From Neobacillus ginsengisoli (GTDB lineage: Bacteria; Bacillota; Bacilli; Bacillales_B; DSM-18226): a stretch of DNA of 64,000 nt. The position numbers were made by a program, and so were the translations under genes. Within the stretch, counting starts at the first letter, position 1. Every line of letters begins with the position of its first letter. Positions 25,403-33,569 of the stretch are shown piece by piece. The notes under the pieces were generated by a model. That model was not told the DNA's origin, ran no database searches, and saw nothing but the letters and a program-made list of their open reading frames with translations. The stretch spans positions 1-64,000 of the forward strand of contig NZ_JAUSTW010000006.1 of NCBI RefSeq assembly GCF_030813055.1, read 5' to 3'.

Positions 25403-25486
25403 CAATAAAAACCTCCAAAAAGATCTTAAAAATCTACATCTAATAATTTGAGCAAACATAAGGTGATTATTCATTTATTAAAAAAC

Positions 25487-25504
25487 TAATCAAACGTTTA
25501 ATTA
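25487..25504. promoter_or_regulatory. TAATCAAACGTTTAATTA palindrome (copy 1)
   Basis: Near-perfect 18-bp palindrome; two perfect relatives occur at 28520 and 28588. All three are preceded by AAAAAC. It lies upstream of the small gene at 25250-25402. Confidence 0.6.
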
Positions 25505-25570
25505 AATATACTCATTCAAAACAATTTTCTAAGAAGAAACCATGGAACAACAATTTAAAGTCAAGAAAAT

Positions 25571-25609
25571 AAAAGACCACCCTCGAGAAATCCCACGTTG
25601 GTGGTCTTT
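25571..25609 (-). terminator. terminator of the DUF6220-like gene
   Basis: AAAGACCACC / GGTGGTCTTT stem with an 18-nt loop; on the - strand it ends in CTTTTATTTTC just after the stop at 25627. Confidence 0.8.
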
Positions 25610-25626
25610 ACCTATGACGGTATAGC

Positions 25627-25995
25627 TCACGCTCGTTCCTTACCCCTCATGGATCCGGAACGAACTAGAAACACACATGTTGCCACAATTCCTAAGCCAT
25701 TTACTAAATGAAGTGCCTGAACGAACGGCTGGTGAATCTGTAAGAGCAGAGGCTGGATAAACAATAGGACAAACAATAATGTTGAGAGTCCAATTGATTT
25801 GCCGCCTATTTTTCCAAACAAAGCTACTAGTAATAAGAGTAAAGAACAAGCCAAGAGCAGCATGCCCGTTAGCTGATGGATCTTGAAACTTGCTGCATGA
25901 AACACTCCCATTCCTGCAAAAAAGAATTCTACAACTAAGCAAATTAAGATTACAATGCTAAGAAAGTAATGTACGTTAGATAATATCCTTTTCAT
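25627..25995 (-). CDS. small four-helix membrane protein (DUF6220-like)
   Basis: A 122-residue membrane protein with helices near residues 10-30, 42-62, 66-88 and 95-112. The pattern VEFFFAGMGVF..HQLTGMLLLA..HLVNGLGIV resembles the DUF6220 family, in which conserved His residues sit in helices 2 and 4. Its role is unknown; haem or quinone binding has no direct support here. The ATG is preceded by AAGGAGTCAG. It is closed by its own terminator. Confidence 0.7.
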   Translation of the reverse strand: MKRILSNVHYFLSIVILICLVVEFFFAGMGVFHAASFKIHQLTGMLLLACSLLLLLVALFGKIGGKSIGLSTLLFVLLFIQPLLLQIHQPFVQALHLVNGLGIVATCVFLVRSGSMRGKERA

Positions 25996-26051
25996 TCAAC
26001 TGACTCCTTACAATTTCTGAGGCTAACAAATTGATTAATGCCGCTAGATTG

Positions 26052-26264
26052 TTATTTTTTTAGAGCCTCCTTTAATTTCTGATATTCCTCCTCGTTAATT
26101 TCTCCGCCCGCCAAACGTTTTCTGAGAATGGCTTCCGCTTCATCAAAAGAGCCGCAGCGGCGGCCTCCATATTTACGAAAAGTCACTACTCGAAAAATAA
26201 TAAAACCGATAACTAGAATAAAAAACAAAAATCCGAACCATGGGTAACCATGATGTGCCCACAT
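26052..26264 (-). CDS. SHOCT-domain membrane protein
   Basis: A 70-residue protein: one membrane helix (WFGFLFFILVIGFIIFRVV, residues 9-27), a basic linker KYGGRRCG, and a C-terminal SHOCT domain EAEAILRKRLAGGEINEEEY ending KLKEAL. SHOCT segments are short oligomerisation motifs found in many Gram-positive proteins of unknown role. AAGGAGGATACAAAT precedes the ATG. It lies between the DUF6220-like gene and a divergent two-component system. Confidence 0.85.
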   Translation of the reverse strand: MWAHHGYPWFGFLFFILVIGFIIFRVVTFRKYGGRRCGSFDEAEAILRKRLAGGEINEEEYQKLKEALKK

Positions 26265-26476
26265 ATTTGTATCCTCCTTATTAAGATTTTTTTACTCGAT
26301 GCCGTCAATTTAGCAGCACACATTCATAGTAACCGCTAAATATCTCAAACTAAGGAGTAAAATGTCACGAAACCATCAACAACCAATCACAGATTTGCAA
26401 CAAGTCAATTGTGGAAAACCTGTTAATTTTTTAGTGTGGTAAACTAAATCTAATACTGCGAAGACAAGAGAAAGGG

Positions 26477-27178
26477 ATGCCTTCTGTGAAGCAATTACAA
26501 ACAGTTTTAGTGGTGGACGATGATAAAAGTATCGTTGATTTGATGCGCGATTTTTTGGAGAACGATGGGTTTCATGTGGAATCAGCGCATGATACAAGTC
26601 AAGCGTTAACCTTGATGCAACAAATTCTAGTTGATTGCATCATTCTTGATATCATGATGCCGGGACAAACGGGATTCGATCTGTGTCGGCAGATCCGAAC
26701 CACAAGTGATGTGCCCATCTTATTTCTTAGTGCACGTGATGATGACGTCAACAAGATACGAGGTCTGGGGTTAGGGGCTGATGATTATATTGTTAAAACG
26801 GCTTCACCGGCCGAAGTTGTGGCACGAGTCAGGGCTGTTTTAAGGAGGTTCGGAGTTCAGCAGGGTTCCCGCGTGATGTCACTGAATTATGGACGGCTGG
26901 TGTTGGATTTGACGGCAAGGGAAGTTCGGGTCAACGGACAGGAAATTTCTTTTACACCAAGGGAATATGAGCTGCTGCATTTGTTTGCTGAGCATCCCCG
27001 TCAGGTATTTACCTACGAACATTTACTGGAAACGTTTTGGAGCGGGGTGGGTGACAAACATACGGTTAGGGTTCATATCTCCCGTATTCGGGAGAAGATT
27101 GAAGGCGATCCCAATAACCCGCAATATATTGTGAATGTGTGGGGAATCGGGTACCGCTTTGAGGGAATACCGACATGA
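26477..27178 (+). CDS. OmpR-family response regulator
   Basis: A 233-residue two-component regulator. The receiver has the acidic pocket DDD at 14-16, phosphoacceptor D58 (IILDIMMPG), Ser/Thr in LFLSARD near 85 and Lys in IVKTASP near 107. The C-terminal winged helix follows with LDLTAREVRVNG, FTPREYELL and HTVRVHISRIREKI. AAAGGG abuts the ATG, so GTG 26486 is an alternative start. The stop overlaps the kinase start by ATGA, showing translational coupling. The stimulus and target genes are not evident; no exporter operon is attached. Confidence 0.93.
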   Translation: MPSVKQLQTVLVVDDDKSIVDLMRDFLENDGFHVESAHDTSQALTLMQQILVDCIILDIMMPGQTGFDLCRQIRTTSDVPILFLSARDDDVNKIRGLGLGADDYIVKTASPAEVVARVRAVLRRFGVQQGSRVMSLNYGRLVLDLTAREVRVNGQEISFTPREYELLHLFAEHPRQVFTYEHLLETFWSGVGDKHTVRVHISRIREKIEGDPNNPQYIVNVWGIGYRFEGIPT

Positions 27179-28482
27179 AAACACTTCGAATTCGCAAGTT
27201 CATGGTCGTTGGCATGATATCCGTTGTGATTTTTCCATGGTTTATTTATTTCATTATTCACTTTAATCCCTTTCGGGAGGGTTCCCAACACCAGAGTCAA
27301 ACTTTGAATGAAACCATTAATACGATTGTCACGAATTCAGCGGAGTGGACAAATCCTGCATGGCAAAAAAAATTACTGGAACAGCTTTCGCAAGCGAACA
27401 TTAATGCGGTCATCCTTTCCCCATCTAACCGGCAAATTTTTAAGTTCGGTAATTGGCACGGAAATCCCTGGATGTCAAACCAACAAGTTACGGTCATAGA
27501 GGACGGCCGAGTCTTGGGAACGGTGAAAGTACTTTCTAAAGGGGAAAATGATATATTCGCACGATTTTCAGCATTGACTGCTTTGATTCTTGCCATTTTC
27601 ATTGTTGGGTCTCAAATGCGAAGGTATATTGTAAAGCCTCTCGAAGCAATGAGCGGAACGGCAAGAAGGATTGCGGAAGGAGATCTCGATTTACATCTGC
27701 CGGTTTCCCGTGTCACAGAAATAGCTGAAGTACGGACCGGCTTTGAGGTTATGGTGGCAGGTCTTCGTAAATCATTTCAAAAACAAGCCGAGATGGAAGC
27801 AGAAAGGCGATTCTTCATTGGGGCGATTGCCCACGACTTACGGACACCTTTGTTTGCTTTAAGGGGGTACTTGGAAGGCTTGGAGCAAGGCATTGCTGCT
27901 TCACCGGAGAAGATTTCCAAGTATGTGACAGTATGTAAAGAAAAGTCCGATCAGCTTGACCGGCTCGTATCAGATCTTTTTGCTTTTACGAAGCTTGAAT
28001 ATATGGAACAGACACTTCAATATGAAAAGATGGACGTTGGACTTATATTGAAAAAATCTATTGATAGTGTTAGGCCGCAGGCACAGGATAAAAGCGTCGC
28101 TATTCTAGAAAAATCACCTCCTGATAGATGCGATGGTTTTGGAGATTCACATCTATTGGAACGTGCAATGAACAATTTGTTAGATAATGCTCTGAGACAC
28201 ACGCCAAATGGCGGCTGGATTTTTGTTCAATGGTATAAAGATTCAGGAAAAACAATCATTTCTGTCAGGGACACAGGTCCGGGTTTCTCACAGGAAGACT
28301 TAAAACATTTGTTTGAGCCATTGTACAGGGGAGAAGTGTCAAGGAATCGGGCAACCGGCGGAGCGGGACTCGGACTAACGATCGCGAGACGGATTTTCAA
28401 AGCCCACGGCGGGGACCTTGTTGCAGTGAATGATCCTGATGGAGGGGCAGTATTAACAGGGTGGATAGCAGGTACAGGCTAA
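27175..28482 (+). CDS. sensor histidine kinase
   Basis: A 435-residue membrane kinase. Helices at about 9-30 and 131-147 enclose a roughly 100-residue extracytoplasmic sensor, followed by a HAMP linker, phosphoacceptor H220 in AIAHDLRTPLFALRGYLEG, and an ATPase domain with N-box NNLLDNALRHTP, G1 VRDTGPGFS and G2 GGAGLGLTIAR. The overlap with the regulator stop fixes the pair as an operon. The extracytoplasmic domain gives no clue to the signal. Confidence 0.94.
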   Translation: MKTLRIRKFMVVGMISVVIFPWFIYFIIHFNPFREGSQHQSQTLNETINTIVTNSAEWTNPAWQKKLLEQLSQANINAVILSPSNRQIFKFGNWHGNPWMSNQQVTVIEDGRVLGTVKVLSKGENDIFARFSALTALILAIFIVGSQMRRYIVKPLEAMSGTARRIAEGDLDLHLPVSRVTEIAEVRTGFEVMVAGLRKSFQKQAEMEAERRFFIGAIAHDLRTPLFALRGYLEGLEQGIAASPEKISKYVTVCKEKSDQLDRLVSDLFAFTKLEYMEQTLQYEKMDVGLILKKSIDSVRPQAQDKSVAILEKSPPDRCDGFGDSHLLERAMNNLLDNALRHTPNGGWIFVQWYKDSGKTIISVRDTGPGFSQEDLKHLFEPLYRGEVSRNRATGGAGLGLTIARRIFKAHGGDLVAVNDPDGGAVLTGWIAGTG

Positions 28483-28493
28483 GGTCTGGTTCT

Positions 28494-28605
28494 ATAAGGA
28501 TTTATAATGTGAAAAAAACTAATCAAACGTTTGATTAAATTGGATTGGAACTTGGTATATAAGGATTTTTAATCTGAAATAAAAAACTAATCAAACGTTT
28601 GATTA
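28494..28605. repeat. tandem imperfect repeat carrying two TAATCAAACGTTTGATTA palindromes
   Basis: TATAAGGATTT at 28494 and 28558, followed in each case by TAATCAAACGTTTGATTA at 28520-28537 and 28588-28605; both palindromes are perfect. The unit is 64-68 bp. It lies after the kinase gene and about 275 bp before the next gene. Confidence 0.75.
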
Positions 28606-28639
28606 AAGCAAACTATGATTTCACACTATGTGTTTGTTG

Positions 28640-28693
28640 TTCGCAAATAAACCACTTAGTTTCGCAAATAAAACTAGTCTTTTCGCTGACAAA
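28640..28693. repeat. 21-bp periodic TTCGCxxAxAAA repeats (locus 1)
   Basis: TTCGCAAATAAA at 28640 and 28661 and TTCGCTGACAAA at 28682, exactly 21 bp apart. The rest of 28483-28877 has no gene. Confidence 0.7.
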
Positions 28694-28877
28694 AGCATAA
28701 AAACCCCATCAAAAATTGCTAGAAATATGAAAGCCGCAAGACGGCTGAGGAAAGTTTGCTATTGAATGCAGGGTCCATTTTATTTTCTTGAATAGAATAA
28801 CTTCCAGTAGAAAAACTTAACAACTATAGTATCCTGTTGCTAAAAGTATTCTTAAAACTAAGGTAGGGAATAGAAAT

Positions 28878-29309
28878 ATGTTTTCATTACGAGGGGATGC
28901 TCATAAAATTTTTCTTAAACTTGAAAAAGCATTACACAAGGAACAATCCATTAAACACATTAAGGAATTCAAAGAGATTGAAAAAGTGAAGAGTCTTTAT
29001 CAATCAATTGATAGCGACACATTAAAATTAATTTATTATCGCATGGTAAAGGAAAAAAACGGTTCGGGTATCATCCCCATCTTTGTATCATCCATACCGT
29101 GGCTTATTTTTATGTTTTCAAATCAACTATCAAAGTTTCTTTTTAAAGAAGGAAGCCGGCTTTGGCTTGTATTTAGTTTTGTCTACATAGTTGCTCTAAC
29201 CATAAGTGTCGTTCTTCATTTTCGTGAAAAAGCATGGGCAGCTTTTCACATCGAAATCATTCAGGACATATTGTATGAAAGAAAAATGCAGACTCCAAGG
29301 GATAGTTGA
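28878..29309 (+). CDS. hypothetical membrane protein
   Basis: A 143-residue protein not assigned to a family. An N-terminal charged, probably helical part of about 75 residues (KLEKALHKEQ, IKHIKEFKEIEKVKSLYQSI) is followed by two membrane helices near 80-96 (IIPIFVSSIPWLIFMF) and 108-126 (LWLVFSFVYIVALTISVVL) and a charged tail. AAGGTAGGG precedes the ATG. It stands alone downstream of palindromic repeats. It could be a small sensor or structural membrane protein; nothing in the sequence decides this. Confidence 0.6.
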   Translation: MFSLRGDAHKIFLKLEKALHKEQSIKHIKEFKEIEKVKSLYQSIDSDTLKLIYYRMVKEKNGSGIIPIFVSSIPWLIFMFSNQLSKFLFKEGSRLWLVFSFVYIVALTISVVLHFREKAWAAFHIEIIQDILYERKMQTPRDS

Positions 29310-29360
29310 TGGATTTCAGATATAGCTCTCTAAAAAGTGGGCCTGTACTTTAGCGGACAA

Positions 29361-29408
29361 TTGACAGCGGATAAAATTCTATATATTATATGTTTAAGTG
29401 ATTAAACA
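29361..29408 (+). promoter_or_regulatory. near-consensus SigA promoter with ArsR-type operator
   Basis: TTGACA (29361-29366), 17-bp spacer, TATTAT (29384-29389). Immediately after the -10 lies the inverted repeat TGTTTAA-GTGA-TTAAACA (29391-29408). It drives the SDR-ArsR pair; the repeat is the natural binding site for the ArsR product. Confidence 0.85.
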
Positions 29409-29444
29409 TTTAAACATTCGAACAAACAAAGGAGGGCATTGAAT

Positions 29445-30209
29445 ATGACAAAAACTGCATTAATTACCGGGGCTACGAGCGGTTTAGGATATGAGTTTGT
29501 GAAACTATTTGCCAATGATGGCTACAACCTAGTGCTAGTTGCTAGAAACGGAAAAAAACTCGAGGAAATCAAGCAAACTTATACTAATATAGACGTTACC
29601 GTCATCTCTAAGGATCTAGGTGTCTTGGGAGCACCGAAAGAGGTATTTGAAGAAGTTGAAAAACGCGGGATTAACGTTGATATTCTCGTTAATAATGCCG
29701 GATTCGGGTTAATGGGCAAGTTCGATGACCTGGATATACAAAAACAAGTAAACATGATTCAATTAAACATAACCGCACTGACTGAGTTAACCTTTTACTT
29801 CCTGCAAAAAATGAAACTCAACAACAGCGGCAGAGTTTTAAATGTGGCAAGTACGGCGGCATTCCAGCCCGGTCCGCTAATGGCCGTGTACTATGCAACC
29901 AAGGCATTTGTCCTTTCGTTTTCAGAAGCACTTGTTGAAGAGCTGGCGGGCAGTGCAATCACCGTTACAACCCTTTGTCCGGGTCCGACAAAAACTAATT
30001 TCGGGTCGGTTGCTAATGTGGAAGGCACAAAAATGTTCAGCAGCGCGATGGCTTCTGATCTAGTAGCAAAAAAAGGATATGAGGCATTGATGAGCGGAAA
30101 GCGCGTAATCATAACAGGCGGATTTAATAAAGCAGGAGCACTCGGGGCTAAATTTATGCCAAGAAGCACAGCGGCTAAAATCGCCAAGTATATTGCAGGA
30201 GAAAAGTAA
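29445..30209 (+). CDS. short-chain dehydrogenase (DltE-like)
   Basis: A 254-residue SDR of the DltE/YqjQ-like group. ITGATSGLGYEF near 8-19 binds the cofactor; NNAGFGLMG near 84; catalytic Ser in NVASTAAF near 137, Tyr-x3-Lys in YYATKAFV near 151; then CPGPTKTNFG. ATG 29445 is chosen because GGAGGG precedes it by about 8 nt, whereas TTG 29439 is too close. It is followed by an ArsR regulator 31 bp downstream and is expressed from the strong repressible promoter at 29361. Confidence 0.9.
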   Translation: MTKTALITGATSGLGYEFVKLFANDGYNLVLVARNGKKLEEIKQTYTNIDVTVISKDLGVLGAPKEVFEEVEKRGINVDILVNNAGFGLMGKFDDLDIQKQVNMIQLNITALTELTFYFLQKMKLNNSGRVLNVASTAAFQPGPLMAVYYATKAFVLSFSEALVEELAGSAITVTTLCPGPTKTNFGSVANVEGTKMFSSAMASDLVAKKGYEALMSGKRVIITGGFNKAGALGAKFMPRSTAAKIAKYIAGEK

Positions 30210-30240
30210 TAATTGCGTAGAATCCGGGGGTAATCCATTT

Positions 30241-30546
30241 ATGGCACAACAAGCAATTGAGGTATTCAGGGCATGTATCCCGTTATTTAACGCCTTAAGT
30301 GATCCTGCCAGGCAGGATATTATTTTAATGCTTGCAGAACACGAGACGTTAAGCGTCAATGAAATTGCCGAACAATCGAACCTGTCACGACCGGCAATAT
30401 CGCATCATTTAAAAATCATGCGTGATAATCATCTCGTAGAAATAGAACAAAAAGGGACACAGCGCTATTATTCTCTTTCATTAGATCAAAGTGTAAAGCA
30501 ATTGAAGCAACTGATTGAAATCGTTGAAAGTGAGTGTATTCTTTAG
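30241..30546 (+). CDS. ArsR-family transcriptional regulator
   Basis: A 101-residue winged-helix repressor. FNALSDPARQDIILMLAEHE begins the domain, the HTH is SVNEIAEQSNLSRPAISHHL and the wing follows in LVEIEQKGTQRYYSL. The metal-binding Cys motif of arsenic sensors (CxC in the recognition helix) is absent, so it is likely one of the non-metal ArsR proteins. ATG 30241 follows GGGGGTAATCC; an earlier frame overlaps the SDR stop. It probably represses its own operon at 29391-29408. Confidence 0.9.
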   Translation: MAQQAIEVFRACIPLFNALSDPARQDIILMLAEHETLSVNEIAEQSNLSRPAISHHLKIMRDNHLVEIEQKGTQRYYSLSLDQSVKQLKQLIEIVESECIL

Positions 30547-30916
30547 TTTTAGGAAGTCACATTCATTAAGAAACTATGGGAAGCAGGAAATCTTGATGCA
30601 TTCTATAACACAAGGGTTATGAAAATTCTATTCTAGAGACTAGTGATATCGCAAAGTTGTCCAAAATATAAATGGAGTTGCTGAAGATACTAACTGTGAA
30701 TCGGTAATAGTTTAGTTCAACATAAAAAGACACCTTGTAAAAGTTACTTACAGGTTAACTTGTGTGGGGAAGAAGTGTCAAATCACTGGTTCATACGCCA
30801 ATCTTTCACGACTTAAATCACGGAACAATTCACAAAAGGTTTTGCCCCCCAAGAGAGCTAATAGTGACTTTTTCTCTAAAAACATTTCTTTTGAAGTAGT
30901 GAAAAGAGATGTCCTT

Positions 30917-30985
30917 AGGCTCCGCTTTCAAGGACAATTTCCAGGTTTACAAGGCGGGTATTGTCCTTAAGAGCCCTTAATCAGC
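30917..30985 (+). repeat. dispersed GGACAA-type intergenic repeat (copy 2)
   Basis: Shares AAGGACAATTT, CCAGGTTTAC-like text and GGCGGGTATTGTCCTT followed by AGCCCTTA with the 49610-49790 region. Confidence 0.65.
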
Positions 30986-31115
30986 GGCAGAAATTGGGTT
31001 GAAATGAGCAAATAGGGTCATTTACACAGCAATTTCACACATCCTCTACTAATTATTGCTTTCATGTGATTTGATATATAAAAATAAGATTAAAATACCA
31101 TAAAACCTTGATATT

Positions 31116-31177
31116 ATAACAAAGCAATGCACACGAATTCATATGTTAAGTGACGTGTGCATTGCTTTGTTATTTTA
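31116..31177. terminator. 20-bp perfect hairpin
   Basis: Arm 31116-31135 (ATAACAAAGCAATGCACACG) is exactly complementary to 31154-31173; loop of 18 nt; followed by TTTATTG. It is more than 500 bp from the nearest upstream gene, so its role as a terminator is unclear. Confidence 0.6.
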
Positions 31178-31403
31178 TTGTTTGCACCTCTAAAGTGAAC
31201 CCGGTAAAAAGTTACAGGGGGTCTCTTTTTATGGAATGAAATGGGACCTGCACTAAGGGGCTATTAGAAAGGTTTGTCGTACCTCACGTTTACTATTTTT
31301 GTTAATTGTGATAATTCATTCAATTACGTATAATTGTTATACAGAAATGAATAACTACCAAGGGCTTTTTTGTTTTTAAAAGGCTCATGTTTCTTGGGGC
31401 AGG

Positions 31404-33167
31404 ATGAAGTTACAAGCCGGAAAGGAAGAAACGAAATTGGATTATAATCAAGACTTTGCCATAGTAGATGATGTATCTAACGTTAAGGAAGCCTTAGATA
31501 CTATGATTCAAAATAATTTACGGTTATTGGTTATTCAAAAAGGAGGCAATCCGGTTGGGATTTGTGATAGTCACCTTCTTCTCATGCAAACAGGCAGGCT
31601 TGACCAAAAGATCGTTTATGACACCGAATTTATAACGATTAGGGATCATCAGGACTTTTCCATATCCGTTCATGATTTTTCCTATGCCTTGATTGTCGAT
31701 GGAAAGAATCAAATAATCGGCTGGACAGATGGTAAATCAGTAGAAATCGATTCATTAAAGCTGGCATACTCGAAGGATATGAGGGCGATGACAACTGATT
31801 TAGAAGCGATTGTTGATTCCATTTACGATGAAGTATTGGTCGTAGACGCTCAAGGAAAAATCATCAGAGTTTCGAATCGAAGCACCAACAATTTATGGGG
31901 GGTAAACCTGCAAACGGTTATTGGCCAAAATATTTTAGACCTTGAAGAAAAAGGCTGGTTTAAGCCTTCGGTAACCAGAAAAGTAATCGAAGAAAAAAAG
32001 AAAATTTCGATTGTACAGCATAACCGATTTGGCCGGAAAATTTTAGCTGTCGGGAATCCGATTTTTAATCGAAAAAAAGAATTAGTACGGATTGTCATTG
32101 CCTCCCGGGATATTACCGAAGAAACGAGATTAGAAAAAGAGCTCGAGGAAGCAAAAACGTTAAAAGAGCAATACCGTAAAGAGGTCGATATATTAAGAAA
32201 GGTTCATCAAGGTAATGGGAAGAGGATCATCTATCAATCGGAGCAAATGAAAAATTTAATGTTTGAAGTGGAACGTGTCGCTCAGGTTGAATCAACGGTT
32301 ACCATTTACGGAGAGTCTGGTGTGGGGAAAGAATTAATTGCCCATTCCATCCATCAGCTAAGCCCGCGTGCGGAAAAGCCCTTTATCCGGATAAACTGCG
32401 GTTCGATTCCCGAGAATTTATTGGAAAGTGAATTATTTGGGTATGAAAAAGGTGCTTTTACCGGCGCTCTGGGCAATGGGAAAAAGGGTTTATTCGAATT
32501 AGCCAATGAGGGAACCCTCTTTCTTGATGAGATTGGGGAGCTGCCGTTAAATTTACAGGTTAAACTTCTAAGGGCAATTCAAGAACGCGAGATCATGAAA
32601 ATTGGCGGAACGAAAACCATTCCCATTAATATTAGAATTATCGCTGCTACCAATAAAAATCTGGAGGAAATGGTGACAGCGGGGACGTTTCGTGAAGACT
32701 TATTTTACCGGATTCATGTGATTCCATTAATTGTTCCGCCATTGCGTGAGAGAATGGATGATATCGAGCACCTGGTGTATCATTTTCTAGAATATTATAA
32801 TGATAGATTTTCTACAAAAAAGCATTTTTCAGAGGATGCAATGGAAATGTTAAATGCCTACAAGTGGCCGGGGAATATAAGACAATTACAAAATGTAACG
32901 GAAAGAGCGATGGTTATTACCTCCAATCAAATGATAACAGCGAATGATCTGGTGAAAATTCTGGAGAATCGCAAGAAGAGCCAAAATCCGGTCGAGGTCC
33001 ATTCCATTATCCCTTTACAAATTGCGGTCCAAGATACAGAAAAACAACTTCTTCATTTAGCCCTTTCAAAATATAATACGCTAACCAAAGTAGCAGAAGT
33101 GCTTGAAGTGAGCCAGCCTACGATAAGCAGACTTTATAACAAGCTAAAGAACAATATGGGAGTTTAA
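31404..33167 (+). CDS. sigma-54-dependent activator with CBS and PAS domains (GabR-type)
   Basis: A 587-residue enhancer-binding protein. A CBS-like pair occupies roughly residues 15-115 (NVKEALDTMIQNNLRLLVI, GNPVGICDSHLL), a PAS domain 133-240 (YDEVLVVDAQGKIIRVSNRS), the AAA+ domain has Walker A GESGVGKE at 303-310, GAFTGA at 350-355 (sigma-54 contact) and LFLDEIGELP; the C-terminal HTH reads TLTKVAEVLEVSQPTISRLY. The CBS part may sense a nucleotide or the PAS part an amine-derived ligand. The gene is followed by two sigma-54 promoters with paired palindromes, so it most likely activates the permease-amidase and gabT-dehydrogenase operons. Confidence 0.94.
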   Translation: MKLQAGKEETKLDYNQDFAIVDDVSNVKEALDTMIQNNLRLLVIQKGGNPVGICDSHLLLMQTGRLDQKIVYDTEFITIRDHQDFSISVHDFSYALIVDGKNQIIGWTDGKSVEIDSLKLAYSKDMRAMTTDLEAIVDSIYDEVLVVDAQGKIIRVSNRSTNNLWGVNLQTVIGQNILDLEEKGWFKPSVTRKVIEEKKKISIVQHNRFGRKILAVGNPIFNRKKELVRIVIASRDITEETRLEKELEEAKTLKEQYRKEVDILRKVHQGNGKRIIYQSEQMKNLMFEVERVAQVESTVTIYGESGVGKELIAHSIHQLSPRAEKPFIRINCGSIPENLLESELFGYEKGAFTGALGNGKKGLFELANEGTLFLDEIGELPLNLQVKLLRAIQEREIMKIGGTKTIPINIRIIAATNKNLEEMVTAGTFREDLFYRIHVIPLIVPPLRERMDDIEHLVYHFLEYYNDRFSTKKHFSEDAMEMLNAYKWPGNIRQLQNVTERAMVITSNQMITANDLVKILENRKKSQNPVEVHSIIPLQIAVQDTEKQLLHLALSKYNTLTKVAEVLEVSQPTISRLYNKLKNNMGV

Positions 33168-33224
33168 GTATAAAGTAGTTAAACAATCTATTACCCAAAT
33201 GATTTTTCAAAAAAAGACATGTTC

Positions 33225-33259
33225 ATTCATTTTTGAATAATTGTCATTCAAAAATGAAT
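33225..33259. promoter_or_regulatory. enhancer site pair for the sigma-54 activator (copy 1)
   Basis: ATTCATTTTTGAAT (33225-33238) and its reverse complement ATTCAAAAATGAAT (33246-33259), centres 21 bp apart. The same pair recurs at 35804-35837. Confidence 0.85.
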
Positions 33260-33323
33260 GAGCCGCTCTTATTATTGCGTTCAAATAAGGGGAGAAACCA
33301 AACGGAACGGCTTTTAAAAAGAA

Positions 33324-33339
33324 TGGCACAATAATTGCA
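33324..33339 (+). promoter_or_regulatory. sigma-54 promoter of the permease-amidase operon
   Basis: TGGCACAATAATTGCA, matching the consensus TGGCAC-N5-TTGCA, with GG at -24 and GC at -12. The permease starts about 230 bp downstream. Confidence 0.92.
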
Positions 33340-33569
33340 TTTTAGTAGGGTGACCTTAATTCTATTAATTTTCATGGGGATGGATGGGGAATTTTTTCTT
33401 TATAAAAGGGGGTAAAAGCCAGTTCAAAGTACATATTGTTACGTGTTATTGGCAAATTTTATTTAAAAGTTTCAGATTATTCAAACTAGAAAAAATAGTC
33501 ATATTCTTTACTGGTAACTGCAATTTTCCAATTCTATGACCTTATCAAAAGATCTGAAGGGGGATTTTA

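Larger units (their letters stand above)
30547..31403. other. 857-bp gene-poor region
   Basis: No credible gene. It contains a short coding-like piece near 30565-30620 (IKKLWEAGNLDAFY), the second copy of the GGACAA-type repeat at about 30917-30985 and a 20-bp perfect hairpin at 31116-31173. The frame at 30764-30970 overlaps the repeat and is not believed to be a gene. Confidence 0.6.

Noticed and set aside
28640..28693. CRISPR array
   Set aside because: Units of 12-13 bp with 8-9-bp spacers are far too short and no cas gene is present; kept as periodic repeats.
30565..30625. Coding-like piece IKKLWEAGNLDAFY after the ArsR gene
   Set aside because: Too short, no start or ribosome site and no family recognised.
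30764..30970. 68-residue frame
   Set aside because: It overlaps the dispersed GGACAA repeat and has no good site or protein-like composition.
31230..31300. Possible insertion-sequence end before the sigma-54 activator
   Set aside because: No inverted repeat partner, target duplication or transposase fragment could be found.
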